Shown: one piece after another, positions 9,131 through 19,400 of the stretch
How positions within the stretch are numbered: position 1 is the stretch's first letter
Layout: each line of letters opens with the position of its first letter
DNA from: Desulfobotulus alkaliphilus
GTDB lineage: Bacteria; Desulfobacterota; Desulfobacteria; Desulfobacterales; ASO4-4
Reading direction: 5' to 3'
NCBI RefSeq assembly: GCF_007830435.1
Contig: NZ_VLLC01000010.1
Location: forward strand, 1-64,000
Length of the DNA: 64,000 bases
Notes under the pieces: generated by a model
Database searches by the model: none
The model's input: only the letters and a program-made list of their open reading frames with translations
Told to the model about the DNA's origin: nothing
Program-made: the position numbers and the translations under genes

Positions 9131-10248
9131 AAAAACCTTGCGTCATTTTCCGTACAGATGCATCTCAAATAATTGGAACAGGTCATGTCATGAGATGTCT
9201 GACTTTAGCTTCTGAATTTAAAAAAAAAGGTATTCAATGCCATTTTGTCTGCAAAAATCATCCTGGCAATCTTACTTCAAAAATTCAGGAGCAGGGCTTT
9301 ACTGTTCATCTGATACCCCTAAGCAAGAAAGTTCATCACACAAACAGCCAATACCAAGATTCCTATAACCCATGGCTGGGTAGTTCATCAAAGGAAGATG
9401 CCGCAGAAACACTTAAAATTCTAAAACTATTGAAACCTCTTTGGGTTGTTCTGGATCACTACTCAATCGGCAGTCAATGGGAACGACAAATACGTCCTTT
9501 CACCTCCAAAATTATGGTGCTGGATGACTTAGCTAATCGCACTCATGATTGTGACATACTCTTAGATCCAAATCGTAATCCTGATTCTGATGACTATAAA
9601 CCACTCACGCCGTCCCACTGCACACTATTGCTTGGAAGTGCCTATGTGCTTTTGCGGGAAGAATTCATAAATATGCAGGCTCAAAGCCTGGAGCGTCGAA
9701 ATTGCCCTGCTCTCAATAATATTCTTATTACCATGGGGGGAACAGATCCCAACAATAATACAGGCCGCATCCTGAAATACCTCCAAGAATCCCCCAGTAT
9801 CAAGGATTTAAATATTTCTGTGGTACTTGGAAGCCAGGCCCCCCACCTGAAAACTATCCAACAACAGATTAAATTGCTTTCCTGCACTACCCAGCTTTAC
9901 ATAGATACCAAAAATATGGCAACAATTATGGCTGAAAATGATTTAGCCATTTCTGCATGTAGCAGCACATCCTGGGAATGTTGCTACATGGGGCTCCCTG
10001 CAATTCTTTTAGTTACGGCAGAGAACCAAAAATTTTTAGCTGACTCCTTAAAAAAAAACAGTTCCTTGTGGATTTTTAATAATTCAGATTATGGTATTTC
10101 TAAAATTCCTGAAATAATAACAGAACTGAAAAAAAACAACGATGCTTTTAAAAAGATAAATCCTCAAAATCAATCACTTATTGATGGCAGAGGAAAAGAA
10201 AGAATCATTGATCAAATAAAAGGACTTAATCAAAAACTAAAAAAATAA
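9109..10248 (+). CDS. pseG: UDP-2,4-diacetamido-2,4,6-trideoxy-L-altropyranose hydrolase, PseG
   Basis: 379 aa GT-B-fold hydrolase that releases UDP from the 6-deoxy-AltdiNAc nucleotide before the PseI condensation. Seen: FRTDASQIIGTGHVMRCLTLA at the N-terminus with the essential Gly-Thr-Gly-His, VLDDLANRTHDCDILLDPN, ITMGGTDPNN, and SACSSTSWECCYMGLPAI near the C-terminus. The ATG at 9109 lies inside the methyltransferase gene with AGGGGATG upstream, so translation is coupled. Longer than the smallest PseG proteins because of extra loops. AT content rises from here to about 12300. Confidence 0.92.
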   Translation: MVFAEKIKKPCVIFRTDASQIIGTGHVMRCLTLASEFKKKGIQCHFVCKNHPGNLTSKIQEQGFTVHLIPLSKKVHHTNSQYQDSYNPWLGSSSKEDAAETLKILKLLKPLWVVLDHYSIGSQWERQIRPFTSKIMVLDDLANRTHDCDILLDPNRNPDSDDYKPLTPSHCTLLLGSAYVLLREEFINMQAQSLERRNCPALNNILITMGGTDPNNNTGRILKYLQESPSIKDLNISVVLGSQAPHLKTIQQQIKLLSCTTQLYIDTKNMATIMAENDLAISACSSTSWECCYMGLPAILLVTAENQKFLADSLKKNSSLWIFNNSDYGISKIPEIITELKKNNDAFKKINPQNQSLIDGRGKERIIDQIKGLNQKLKK

Positions 10249-10362
10249 ACTGGGTTACTATGAGATTATCTAAATTTAACTTTCATATTTACACCCCTCC
10301 CGATTTCTTACTTGATAATAGATTGATGGGGACAACAACAGCAAGGAATAGATGGAGCATAA

Positions 10363-11643
10363 ATGATAAATGAAAGAATTTTTATTAGTGACGCAGCCGG
10401 AGTAATTGAAAGTAAAATGGTACCACGATTAATTGAGCTGGGAGCACAGGTTTTTGTTGGAGACCTTAAGCCAAAACCAAAATTCTTTCCTGCTGAAGGA
10501 ATGATACGATTGGCAGAATCTTCCGAATTAAAAGGAGTGGTAAATTTGGGTGCCGGTAAAGTAAGACGGGTATCTGATATTATTGAGGTCATAAAATCAA
10601 ATATTCCAAATACGAATATAGAAACAGAGGATTCTGTCACTGATATCGAATATGAAAAAAGAAAACTATCCGGAAAAAAACAATATAGTTGTCAAAATGT
10701 ATTGATAACAAGTGCAGGACGAAAAATACCCCTTATAAATTCTGTGGTTGATGGTGTTAAGCGGTTAAATTCAAAAAATCGGGTATATGTAACTGATATT
10801 AATTCAAAAGTACATTCTCAGTATGTCAGTGATGGTTTTATACAACTTCCTGCAACCGACCCAATTAATATTGACGCAATTATAAAGATTTGTTGTGAGT
10901 TTAATATCAATATGATTATTCCAACCCGTGATGGAGAACTCTTGTTCTGGGCTAAAAATCAAGACAAGTTCAAGCAGGATGGAATTGATATCGTTATATC
11001 TGGGGCAGAAGCCGTCTCTACATGTATTGATAAATTAGCTTTTGCCATATTTGGCATTGACATGAAACTTCCTATAATACCTGCATGGGAATCACCACAA
11101 GGAAATGGGCCTTTTGTAGTAAAAGAAAGATTTGGCGCAGGCAGTCGCTCCATAGGTTTAAATCTTTCGCAGGAACAAGCTATTCAACATGGTAAAAATC
11201 TCGATCATCCTATATTTCAGCCTTACATTACTGGTCAAGAAATCAGTGTGGATGCATGGATCGACCGCAATCATAAAGTAAAGGGACTTATACTGCGCTT
11301 GCGTAATGAAATTATAAATGGTGAATCTGTAGTAACAACTACCTTCCGGAATCAAGACTTAGAAAAACAATGCATAAAAATATTGGAAGCATTGCCACTT
11401 AAAGGACCTGTCGTTATTCAGATTCTCATTGATAAATCTGGTTATCCACATATTATCGAATTAAACACTCGTTTTGGCGGCGCCTCTACCGCATCAATTG
11501 CGGCAGGTTTGGATATCTGGTATTGGACATTGCTGGAAGCAAATGGTGAGAATTTAAAAAATTATCCATTCCATAGATGTGTTCAGGATATTCGCCAGAT
11601 AAGAGTACCAAAGGATTTAGTGATCTATGGTTCTGATTTTTGA
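10363..11643 (+). CDS. ATP-grasp enzyme fused to an internally deleted NAD-dependent epimerase domain
   Basis: 426 aa. Residues 1-50 read like the first part of an extended SDR (ERIFISDAAGVIESKMVPRL, then VFVGDLKPKP), and residues 50-100 like its C-terminal part (EGMIRLAESSELKGVVNLGAG, then VSDIIEVIK); the roughly 200 central residues with the catalytic Tyr-Lys are absent. From about residue 110 a complete CarB/PylC-like ATP-grasp follows: NVLITSAGRKIPLINSVV, FNINMIIPTRDGELL, VVKERFGAGSRSIGL, HIIELNTRFGG with metal-binding Glu/Asn. ATP-grasp enzymes join a carboxylate to an amine or thiol, so amide formation on the sugar is possible; the substrate is unknown. Overlaps the HAD gene by 17 bases. 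Confidence 0.75.
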   Translation: MINERIFISDAAGVIESKMVPRLIELGAQVFVGDLKPKPKFFPAEGMIRLAESSELKGVVNLGAGKVRRVSDIIEVIKSNIPNTNIETEDSVTDIEYEKRKLSGKKQYSCQNVLITSAGRKIPLINSVVDGVKRLNSKNRVYVTDINSKVHSQYVSDGFIQLPATDPINIDAIIKICCEFNINMIIPTRDGELLFWAKNQDKFKQDGIDIVISGAEAVSTCIDKLAFAIFGIDMKLPIIPAWESPQGNGPFVVKERFGAGSRSIGLNLSQEQAIQHGKNLDHPIFQPYITGQEISVDAWIDRNHKVKGLILRLRNEIINGESVVTTTFRNQDLEKQCIKILEALPLKGPVVIQILIDKSGYPHIIELNTRFGGASTASIAAGLDIWYWTLLEANGENLKNYPFHRCVQDIRQIRVPKDLVIYGSDF

Positions 11644-12298
11644 TCTTGATGATACCTTATATGAAGAGCGTACTTTTGTACTGAGCGGGCTTAAGGCTGT
11701 TTCTCGATTTGGTCATGATCGATTTGGCTGGAATCCAGAGACTTCCTTCAACTTTATGATAAACATTTTTAATAATTATGGTCGAGGCACTATTTTTGAC
11801 CGCTGGCTTTCATATCATGGTACTTGGAGTAAATCCTTAGTCAATGAGTGTATAAAGTGCTACCGTTACCATACTCCGAATATTGAATTGAATTCTACCG
11901 CAAAAAAAATATTACCATTACTTAAAGAAACACCACTCTATCTGGTAACGGATGGGCATAAAGTAGTGCAAGCGAACAAAGTTGACGCCCTTGGTTTAGA
12001 AGCATTTTTTAAGCGTATTATGATTACACACAGGTTTGGACTAAAGCATGCCAAACCATCCATTTACTGCTTCGAAAAAATAAAAGCTTCTGAAAATTGT
12101 TCATGGTCCGACATGGTTTACATTGGAGACAATCCGGCAAAAGATTTCATCAATCTCAATCCATTGGGCGTTCATACAATTCGTGTACTGACAGGTGAAT
12201 ACAGTAAAGTAATTGGTAAATCAGGCTATGAAGCACAATATCAAATTCAGGCCCTTGACGAATTATTGGTTGCTTTAGACCATTTAAAAGACCAATGA
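11627..12298 (+). CDS. HAD-superfamily hydrolase
   Basis: 223 aa. The nucleophile motif FDLDDTLYEE is at the N-terminus, the Ser/Thr motif in LYLVTDGHK, the Lys in KHAKPSIYCF and the acidic motif in VYIGDNPAKDF, so all four HAD motifs are present and a phosphatase or phosphotransfer activity is expected. The ATG at 11627 lies inside the ATP-grasp gene with AAGGATTTAG upstream. The pairing of ATP-grasp and HAD in a sialic-type sugar cluster suggests a joint modification step, but the substrate cannot be told from sequence. Confidence 0.8.
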   Translation: MVLIFDLDDTLYEERTFVLSGLKAVSRFGHDRFGWNPETSFNFMINIFNNYGRGTIFDRWLSYHGTWSKSLVNECIKCYRYHTPNIELNSTAKKILPLLKETPLYLVTDGHKVVQANKVDALGLEAFFKRIMITHRFGLKHAKPSIYCFEKIKASENCSWSDMVYIGDNPAKDFINLNPLGVHTIRVLTGEYSKVIGKSGYEAQYQIQALDELLVALDHLKDQ

Positions 12299-12350
12299 AT
12301 TCAAAGCTTGCCTAACCGCTACTGGCAACCGGAAAAAGGAGACCGGAAGA

Positions 12351-13403
12351 ATGTCCGAACCCTATATATATATTAATAATCGCCGAATATCACCCCTTAC
12401 CCCTCCCTATATCATTGCCGAACTTTCCGCCAACCACAATGGCAGCTTGGAAAGGGCCCTCGCCATTCTGGAAACGGCCAAAAAATCCGGCGCGGATGCC
12501 GTCAAGCTCCAGACCTATACGGCAGACACCCTCACCCTCAACTGCGATACCGAAGACTTTCAGATCAAAGGTGGCCTCTGGGACGGAAAAAGCCTGTATG
12601 AACTTTACCAGTGGGCCCACATGCCCTGGGACTGGCACGCTCCACTCTTTCAACGGGCAAGGGAACTTAACATAACAATCTTCAGTACGCCTTTTGATAA
12701 AACCGCTGTGGATCTTCTGGAAGATTTAAACGCTCCGGCCTATAAAATAGCCTCCTTTGAAGCCGTTGATCTCCCCCTGATCCGCTATGCCGCTTCCACA
12801 AAAAAGCCCATGATCATTTCCACGGGCATGGCGGACATAGAGGAAATCGCAGAAGCTGTTCAGGCCGCAGAAGACGGAGGCTGCACGGAGCTTGCACTCC
12901 TGCACTGTGTCAGCGGCTACCCGGCGCCTCCCGAAGATTACAACCTGAAAACCATCCCAGACATGATGACCCGCTTCGGCAAAGTCACAGGGCTTTCCGA
13001 CCATACCTTAGACAACGCGACAGCCATTGCCAGCGTGGCCTTGGGTGCCGCCATCATCGAAAAGCATTTTACCCTCGACAGAAAGGGCGGAGGCCCGGAT
13101 GACAGCTTTTCCTTAGAGCCTCCCCAGCTTGAAGCCCTCTGCCGGGATGCCAAGACCGTCTGGCAGGCCTTAGGCAAGGTGGATTACGGCAGAAAATCCA
13201 GTGAACAAGCCAATGCCCTCTTTCGTCGATCCCTCTATTATATAAAAGATATGAAGGCCGGAGAAATCCTTGATGAAGAAAGTGTGCGGAGCATACGCCC
13301 TGGATATGGCCTGGCACCTAAATATCTGAACAATGTTCTTGGAAAAAGGCTTACATCTGATACTCGAAAAGGTAGCCCGGTTAATTGGAAGGACATACTT
13401 TAA
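12351..13403 (+). CDS. pseI: Pseudaminic acid synthase
   Basis: 350 aa NeuB-family enzyme that condenses the free 2,4-diacetamido sugar with PEP. Seen: YIIAELSANHNGSLERA, GADAVKLQTYTADT, FSTPFDKTAVDLLE, YKIASFEAVDLPLI, STGMADIEEI, LHCVSGYPAP, GLSDHT, EKHFTLDR, and a C-terminal SAF/antifreeze-like domain (RSLYYIKDMKAGEIL to SVRSIRPGYGL). The E-x-x-x-x-x-D specificity region and FDKTAVDLLE favour pseudaminic over N-acetylneuraminic acid. AAAAGGAGA precedes the ATG. GC content returns to that of the flagellar genes here. Confidence 0.94.
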   Translation: MSEPYIYINNRRISPLTPPYIIAELSANHNGSLERALAILETAKKSGADAVKLQTYTADTLTLNCDTEDFQIKGGLWDGKSLYELYQWAHMPWDWHAPLFQRARELNITIFSTPFDKTAVDLLEDLNAPAYKIASFEAVDLPLIRYAASTKKPMIISTGMADIEEIAEAVQAAEDGGCTELALLHCVSGYPAPPEDYNLKTIPDMMTRFGKVTGLSDHTLDNATAIASVALGAAIIEKHFTLDRKGGGPDDSFSLEPPQLEALCRDAKTVWQALGKVDYGRKSSEQANALFRRSLYYIKDMKAGEILDEESVRSIRPGYGLAPKYLNNVLGKRLTSDTRKGSPVNWKDIL

Positions 13404-13467
13404 AAACTTCTCTATAATGAGTTATGCAGATAACAATATATACTATAAAAAATACATGGAGCCCCCT

Positions 13468-16335
13468 ATGTCCCTTGACCACAGCTATTATGATCAGAAC
13501 ATAAATCTTCTGAAAGAAAATCACCCCGAGGCCTGGCGTGTGGTCATGGATTATGCAGAACCCCTTCCCGGAGAAATCCATACCGCAAAAGATGGCAATC
13601 CCCTTCTCGTCATCTCAGGTCCAGATGGAAAAGAAATCTGTTTCCATGATAAAAACGATACCCTTGCAGAACTTCAGAGCTATTACAATTTAGTTCCCAT
13701 AAGCAGCACGGGGGTTGCCGCATTCATCGGCATGGGCCTTGGCTACACCCCCCCTGCCATGCTTGAAGACCATAAAAACCTCCGCCATCTGCTGATGTTA
13801 GAGCCCCATACGGGCATATTCTTACAAGCCCTCCATACAAGGGATCTGAGCGTACTACTCACAGATCCAAGGGTATTGCTGGGCATAGGCCCTGATGTCA
13901 ATGTAAAAGAACTGATGTTTCCCATCAACAGGGCTTTGCAACTGGAAAGCTTCCATGTTCTAAAGCACAACCCCTGCTTTCATTTTGCACCAGACCTTTA
14001 CAGGCGTATCCACGATGAAGTTTTTTCCTTTGGTAACAGCTTTAACATGGAAGGCAACACCCTTTCCGCATACGGAAAAAAATTCATAGAAAACCGGTTC
14101 AAGCATCTAAGAACCATCCATCACCATCAGCTTCTGGAAAATCTGAAGGACAGATTTAAAGACAAACCTGCCATCATTGTGGCAGGCGGCCCATCTCTGG
14201 ATAAAAATATTCATCTGCTGACAAAGGCAAAGGATAAGGCCCTTATCATTGCCGCAGACACCGTACTTCCGGCCCTTAAGGCCCATGGACTTACACCTGA
14301 TTTTGTCTCTGCCATAGACATGCAGGATATTGCCATTGAAAAAATCATCAGCCTTGCTGATCAGCCTCTGGACACGGCCCTTGTATGTACTTCATGGCTT
14401 AATGCAAGAATACCGAAAGTTTTTCCCGCAAGGCAGGTTTACTGGACCTTTACCGCAAAAAACATGGAAGCATGGCTAAACAGCCTTGCAGGTGGTAAAA
14501 TCATGACCACAGGTGCGGGTACCGTTGCCCAGCTCAACTTCATCACAGCCATTATGCTAGGCTGCTCACCCATCATCTTTGTGGGTCAGGATCTGGCCTT
14601 TTCCAAAGATCAAAGACATGCCAGCCATACAAACTTGACCAGGGAGATCTCCCCATATGAAAGTAAAAATAAAAATATGATCTGGGTAGATGCCTATGGC
14701 GGCAATGGCCAGGTAGCAACCACCAGGTCTTTCCTCGGTTTTAAAACCCACTTTGAAGATGCCATAGCCGCAGAAAAAGATCGCTTGTTTATCAATGCCA
14801 CAGAAGGCGGGGTACGCATAAAGGGAACGGAAGAACTCCCCCTTGAAACCGTTATCGAGCGCCATTGCAAAGACAATTTAAATATCAAAGAAACACTCCT
14901 CGATAATGAATGCAGCAATAAAATGCCTTCTTCCCTGCGTCTTATGGATTCCTTATCCAGAATACAAAAAGACATAAAAAACAGTTCTAAAAAAATCCAG
15001 CAACTGGAAAAACACATCCAGAGCATCAAAAAACAAAGCCTGAACTTACAGAAAAAAGGCATTTCACCTCCCAACAGTCAGGCCCTGCCCCATGCCATGC
15101 GCCGGGAAATGCAGGAGCTTGATGCCATCAGCCTGAAGCTGGACAATGAAAAAATATGGCCCCTCCTTGATGAAATAACCATGGAAGGGCTGAGGCAGAG
15201 TGAAAGACTGAACCATGAAATTCAACAGCTGGAAAACAGGCCGGAACAATTTTTAAACTGGCTTTTAAAATCTCTGGAAAGGCTTAAAATTATCAATGAT
15301 TTTAGAAAAGAGGTTCTGAATTTCTTTTCTGACACGGTAAACCAAACCCATGCTTTTATGCAGAAAGAAGAAATTCTGCTAAAAAAATCACAAAAAAATA
15401 ATGCTATAATAGCGGCCTCAGCCCTCCTGCAGCTTTACAGCGAGCATGAAGAGATTAATCTTCTTGAAAAAGTATTTGAACAATTAAAACCTCAAATCGA
15501 TGAGTCGCTGGTATATTTATATCATGGAATTATAGCAGCCCATCGCTGCCTGTTCGATAGGATGGAAACTAACTTTACAAAGGCCATAAATCTGGAGCCT
15601 TCCTTTGAGGAAGTTACCCGGCAAATTCGAATAAGAATTGCCCGGTTCCACAATAACTACTATTCTTTTATACCTTTAGAATCACCTGTTTTCAGAGTTA
15701 AAACAAAACTTAAAGCATTTCGTTATAATTCAGGCCTGCCAGAAATCTCAGAAAAAATACTTTTTTTTTCAAGGCGGTTAATTGAGGAATCAGAAAAATT
15801 TATAAAGGAACCAACCCTTTCCTTTCCAAAAGAAACCCTCCAGCTCTGGCACAAAGAACAAATGGAAAACCCAAACCTGCTCCAGCTTGTGACCCCAGAA
15901 AAAGCCTCCGTCATTCACAGCTTCTATGCCAGATACCTCATCACTAAAGAAAATTTAAGCGAAGCAGCCAACGCCCTTCAAGCAGCCACAAAGCTTACCC
16001 CGGATAATCCGGAGCTGCATCTTCTGCTGGCGGATATCTTTTTTGCCACAAAAAACTTCCCCGAAGCCATCACAGCACTGGACAAGGCCGTGGCACTGGA
16101 TCGAAGCCTTGGTGTGGAATGGGAGCATATCGGAGACAGCCTCATGGCATCCGGTCAGGCAGAAGATGCGGCAGCAGTTTATGAGAAAAGCTTTCTGGCC
16201 CTGCCGGAAAATCTTCATCTTCTGAAAAAAATAGGAGATGCCTACCTTGCCATCAACCAGCCCGAAGCAGCAAGGGAAGCCTACCGCCTCCTCAATGAAA
16301 AACTCAGTGCCGCCGGTATGCAGAATGAATCATAA
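13468..16335 (+). CDS. maf: Motility-associated factor (Maf) glycosyltransferase with TPR tail
   Basis: 955 aa from the ATG at 13468 (GGAG 6 bases before). Maf proteins attach nonulosonic acids to flagellin Ser/Thr. The DUF115/MptE-like core carries FIGMGLGYTPPAMLEDH, the motif IIVAGGPSLDKNI near residue 237, DFVSAIDMQD and PIIFVGQDLAFSKDQRHAS. A coiled-coil stretch follows (about 490-600), then from about 820 at least three TPR units (ALQAATKLTPDNPELHLLLA, ITALDKAVALDRSLGVEWEH, VYEKSFLALPENLHLLKKIG). It stands between pseI and the first flagellin, the usual place for a flagellin-modifying Maf. The TPR extension is an addition to the basic family, perhaps for binding flagellin or FliS. Confidence 0.88.
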   Translation: MSLDHSYYDQNINLLKENHPEAWRVVMDYAEPLPGEIHTAKDGNPLLVISGPDGKEICFHDKNDTLAELQSYYNLVPISSTGVAAFIGMGLGYTPPAMLEDHKNLRHLLMLEPHTGIFLQALHTRDLSVLLTDPRVLLGIGPDVNVKELMFPINRALQLESFHVLKHNPCFHFAPDLYRRIHDEVFSFGNSFNMEGNTLSAYGKKFIENRFKHLRTIHHHQLLENLKDRFKDKPAIIVAGGPSLDKNIHLLTKAKDKALIIAADTVLPALKAHGLTPDFVSAIDMQDIAIEKIISLADQPLDTALVCTSWLNARIPKVFPARQVYWTFTAKNMEAWLNSLAGGKIMTTGAGTVAQLNFITAIMLGCSPIIFVGQDLAFSKDQRHASHTNLTREISPYESKNKNMIWVDAYGGNGQVATTRSFLGFKTHFEDAIAAEKDRLFINATEGGVRIKGTEELPLETVIERHCKDNLNIKETLLDNECSNKMPSSLRLMDSLSRIQKDIKNSSKKIQQLEKHIQSIKKQSLNLQKKGISPPNSQALPHAMRREMQELDAISLKLDNEKIWPLLDEITMEGLRQSERLNHEIQQLENRPEQFLNWLLKSLERLKIINDFRKEVLNFFSDTVNQTHAFMQKEEILLKKSQKNNAIIAASALLQLYSEHEEINLLEKVFEQLKPQIDESLVYLYHGIIAAHRCLFDRMETNFTKAINLEPSFEEVTRQIRIRIARFHNNYYSFIPLESPVFRVKTKLKAFRYNSGLPEISEKILFFSRRLIEESEKFIKEPTLSFPKETLQLWHKEQMENPNLLQLVTPEKASVIHSFYARYLITKENLSEAANALQAATKLTPDNPELHLLLADIFFATKNFPEAITALDKAVALDRSLGVEWEHIGDSLMASGQAEDAAAVYEKSFLALPENLHLLKKIGDAYLAINQPEAAREAYRLLNEKLSAAGMQNES

Positions 16336-16364
16336 AAAAATATCCCCCTGCCCCTAAAAAAAAC

Positions 16365-16391
16365 TAAAGAAAACCCGCCTCCCTCCGAAAA
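16365..16391 (+). promoter_or_regulatory. Sigma-28 (FliA) type promoter for flagellin 1
   Basis: TAAA at 16365-16368, 15 bases, then TCCGAAAA at 16384-16391. This matches the FliA pattern TAAA-N15-GCCGATAA with two differences in the -10. It lies about 65 bases before the flagellin start, and fliA is in the same cluster. Confidence 0.55.
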
Positions 16392-16412
16392 GGTAAACAG
16401 GAAGCTTAATAC

Positions 16413-16448
16413 GGGCGCATGGAAGCGCCCCTTTACCACACAGGGAGG
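16413..16448 (+). promoter_or_regulatory. CsrA-type translational control site in flagellin 1 leader
   Basis: A perfect 6-bp stem GGGCGC/GCGCCC (16413-16418 with 16425-16430) presents ATGGAA as the loop, so GGA is exposed. A second GGA sits in the ribosome site GGGAGG at 16443-16448, 7 bases before the ATG. Two GGA sites, one in a hairpin loop and one on the Shine-Dalgarno, is the known arrangement for CsrA repression of flagellin. csrA and fliW are encoded at 27689-28412. Confidence 0.7.
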
Positions 16449-16454
16449 TACCCC

Positions 16455-19400
16455 ATGAGAATCAATACAAACGTGTCGGCACTCAATGCCCACAAAAATC
16501 TCACACAGGCAGATAACAGAATCGGCAGTTCTCTGGAGCGCCTGTCATCGGGCCTGCGCATCAACCGTGCAGCGGATGACGGCTCCGGCATGACCATTGC
16601 CGACTCACTGAGATCCCAGGGACTGGGCCTTGGTCAGGCCATCAGAAACGCAAATGACGGTATCAACATCGTTCAGACGGCGGATGCTGCCCTGGAAGAA
16701 TCCATTAACATCATCAATACCATCAAGCAGAAATCCATTCAGGCGGCCCAGGACGGCCAGACCACGGAAACCAGAGCAGTTATTCAGGCAGACATTGATA
16801 AACTGCTTGAAAACCTTGATACCATTGCCAACACCACATCCTTCAACAACCAGAAGCTCCTTTCCGGTGCCTTCACCAACAAGCAGTTCCAGGTGGGAGC
16901 CTACACAGGAGAGACGGTCAACATCTCCATCTCTGCCTCACAGTCCAGCAGAATCGGCCATGTGACCACAAGTAACCTTACCCTGAAAGACAACCAGCCC
17001 GGTGTTGTGGATCTGGCCATTTACTCCAACACCCTGGATCAGACCTTTGATGTGGAAGCAGTGAATGTTCAGTATAACAACTCCCGCGAAAGCGGTATGG
17101 GCGCAGTGGCAGACGCCATCAACCGCCTCAGCGACACCTTAGGCATTTCAGCAACAGCCTTTGTCCGCTCAACCACAGACCTTGCCGTATCCGCTGGCAC
17201 CACAGACAGTGACTTTGCCATCAACGGCGTAAACATTGGCCAGGTCAATGTACAGAACAACGATTCAGATGGCGCTCTGGTAAAATCCATCAACCAGAAA
17301 ACCGCCCAGCACGGTGTTTTTGCATCCGTAGATACAAGAGGACACCTGACCCTTACATCAACGGATGGCCGGGCCATTCAGGTAAATACCGGCGGCCAGG
17401 CCACAGACGACATTCTCCGCAACACCCAGATGAGCACGGTGGGTCATGTTCAGCTCACCCAGATGAGTGCCTCGGAAATTGTTGTCAACAATGCAGGCGG
17501 CGGTGATGTGGTCAGCCTCACAAATAACCTGGATGTGCAGCGTTCCGACGCCTACACCATGGAAGCAGAAGCAACCAGGGGTTCCCGGCTGGCAGCCACC
17601 TCCACCTTAGGCGCAGGCTGGAAAACCAATCAGGACATTGTAACAAGCTCAGCTTTCACAGGCGACATCACCACCACCCAGACCAGCAGTCTTGAAGCTG
17701 GATCCGTACTGGCCGGTGGCTCCACCGCCGTATTCCAGGGAACAGTGCACGGGGATGTCACCCTTGCCGAAAACTCAAAGCTGACCACAGCTCCCAGCAC
17801 CCTGGCCCTGTACTCAGACATTAAATCAGGCAGTACCCTTGCCGCAGGTACCACCTTTACCAATGGCGTGAGCAGTGGTGGTGGCGTAAAACTGGCCGGT
17901 GAATCCGTCATTGAAGCCACAGGCCAAACCTTTGACGACAACACCATTAAATCCGCCTCCACCCTTGCCGCAGGCACTGTACTGGCGGCCAATACAACCC
18001 TTTCCGGTGTCAGTGTCACCATTGAACAGACAGCAAAAACCGTTGGTGACAGCGATATTAAATCAGGCTCCAGCCTCACCGCAGGTTCCATCATTGGATC
18101 CAATTCAGATCTTACGGGTAACTCTGGCACCATAACCATAGAAGCCACCGGAAATACCATGGGTACCAGCACCATCGGTTCTGGCTCCACCCTGCAAACG
18201 GGTACGGTTCTGGGTAATGGTACCCTCATTGAAAATGTTCAATACACCAGCGGTACATCTTCAGTTTCTGGCGTTAAAATCATGGCTACAGGTCCAGTGA
18301 CTCAGGAAAGCAACATTGCTTCCGGCTCTACACTGAAAGCCGGAACCCTTCTTACGGCTGGTACATTCCTGAGTTCAGGCACAACAATTACGGGTATGGA
18401 CGGTACAAGTTATGGGGGAAGTGGCGTCACCCTTACTGAAGATGTTGTGCTGCAAGCTGATGCAATTGTAAGAAGCGGTGTAACCAGAGCCAATGTTGGC
18501 AGCACCCTTGCAAACAATACTGTCTTGGGAGATCAAAGTCAGGTTTATGCAGATCTTACCCTCGCTGCCGAAACTAAAACAGTATCCGGTACTCTTACCC
18601 TGGCAAACAATTCCAGTCTTGCCGGAGGGTCCATTCTGAAAGAATCTCAGGTGGCAACAGACCTGACCCTGAGAAATGGTACTACCCTAAACTCAGATGT
18701 AACCCTTAAAACAGGCTCCATGCTTGCGGATGGCAGCAATCTCAAAGAAGAGTCTGAGGTGGCTACTGACATCACCCTTAAAGCCAACGCTGATCTAACA
18801 GGAGACCTTTTGGCTGGCAAAGGGTCCAGTTTTGCCGCTGGCACAAGGCTTGAAGTAGATTCCATTATCCACGCTGATGTTACACTGCAAAAGGCTTCAA
18901 CCCTTACAGAGGATATGAACAATATCCTTGCAGAAGTTACCCTTGGAACAGGCTCCATCCTTGCTGAAGACAGCACAATCAAGGGAGGCTCCATTTTCCA
19001 CGGATCTGTGGAAGTTAAAGAGGATGTTTACCTTGCCAGAAAGACCGAGCTTGGTGCAGGCTCCACCATTATACAGGAAGGCTCCTTCATCAAGGCAGGC
19101 TCCACCATCGGCGGAAACGCCACGCTGGATCAGGCTCTCAATGTAACGGGAGACGGATTCACCCTTGGTGTGGGCACCAAACTGACCCAGGGCAGCCAGC
19201 TTGCCAATGGCTCCACCTTTGGCGGCAGCATCACCCTGGCAAATAATGAAACAGTAAAAGGCCAGATGCAGGTAGCCCAGGGTTCCACCCTGGCAGAGGG
19301 CACCAAAATTACCGCTGGCACCTACCTCAGCAATGACATCAGAACCGCTGACGGTATCATGGCCGCAGGCACCGTGCTGAAGGAAGACATTACCACCGTC

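Noticed and set aside
10260-10373. 37-codon open frame between pseG and the ATP-grasp gene
   Set aside because: No ribosome site, no recognisable motif, and it overlaps the start of the next gene; most likely chance in AT-rich DNA.
17630-18229. 199-codon - strand frame across flagellin 1
   Set aside because: Shadow of the hexapeptide repeats; no start signal.
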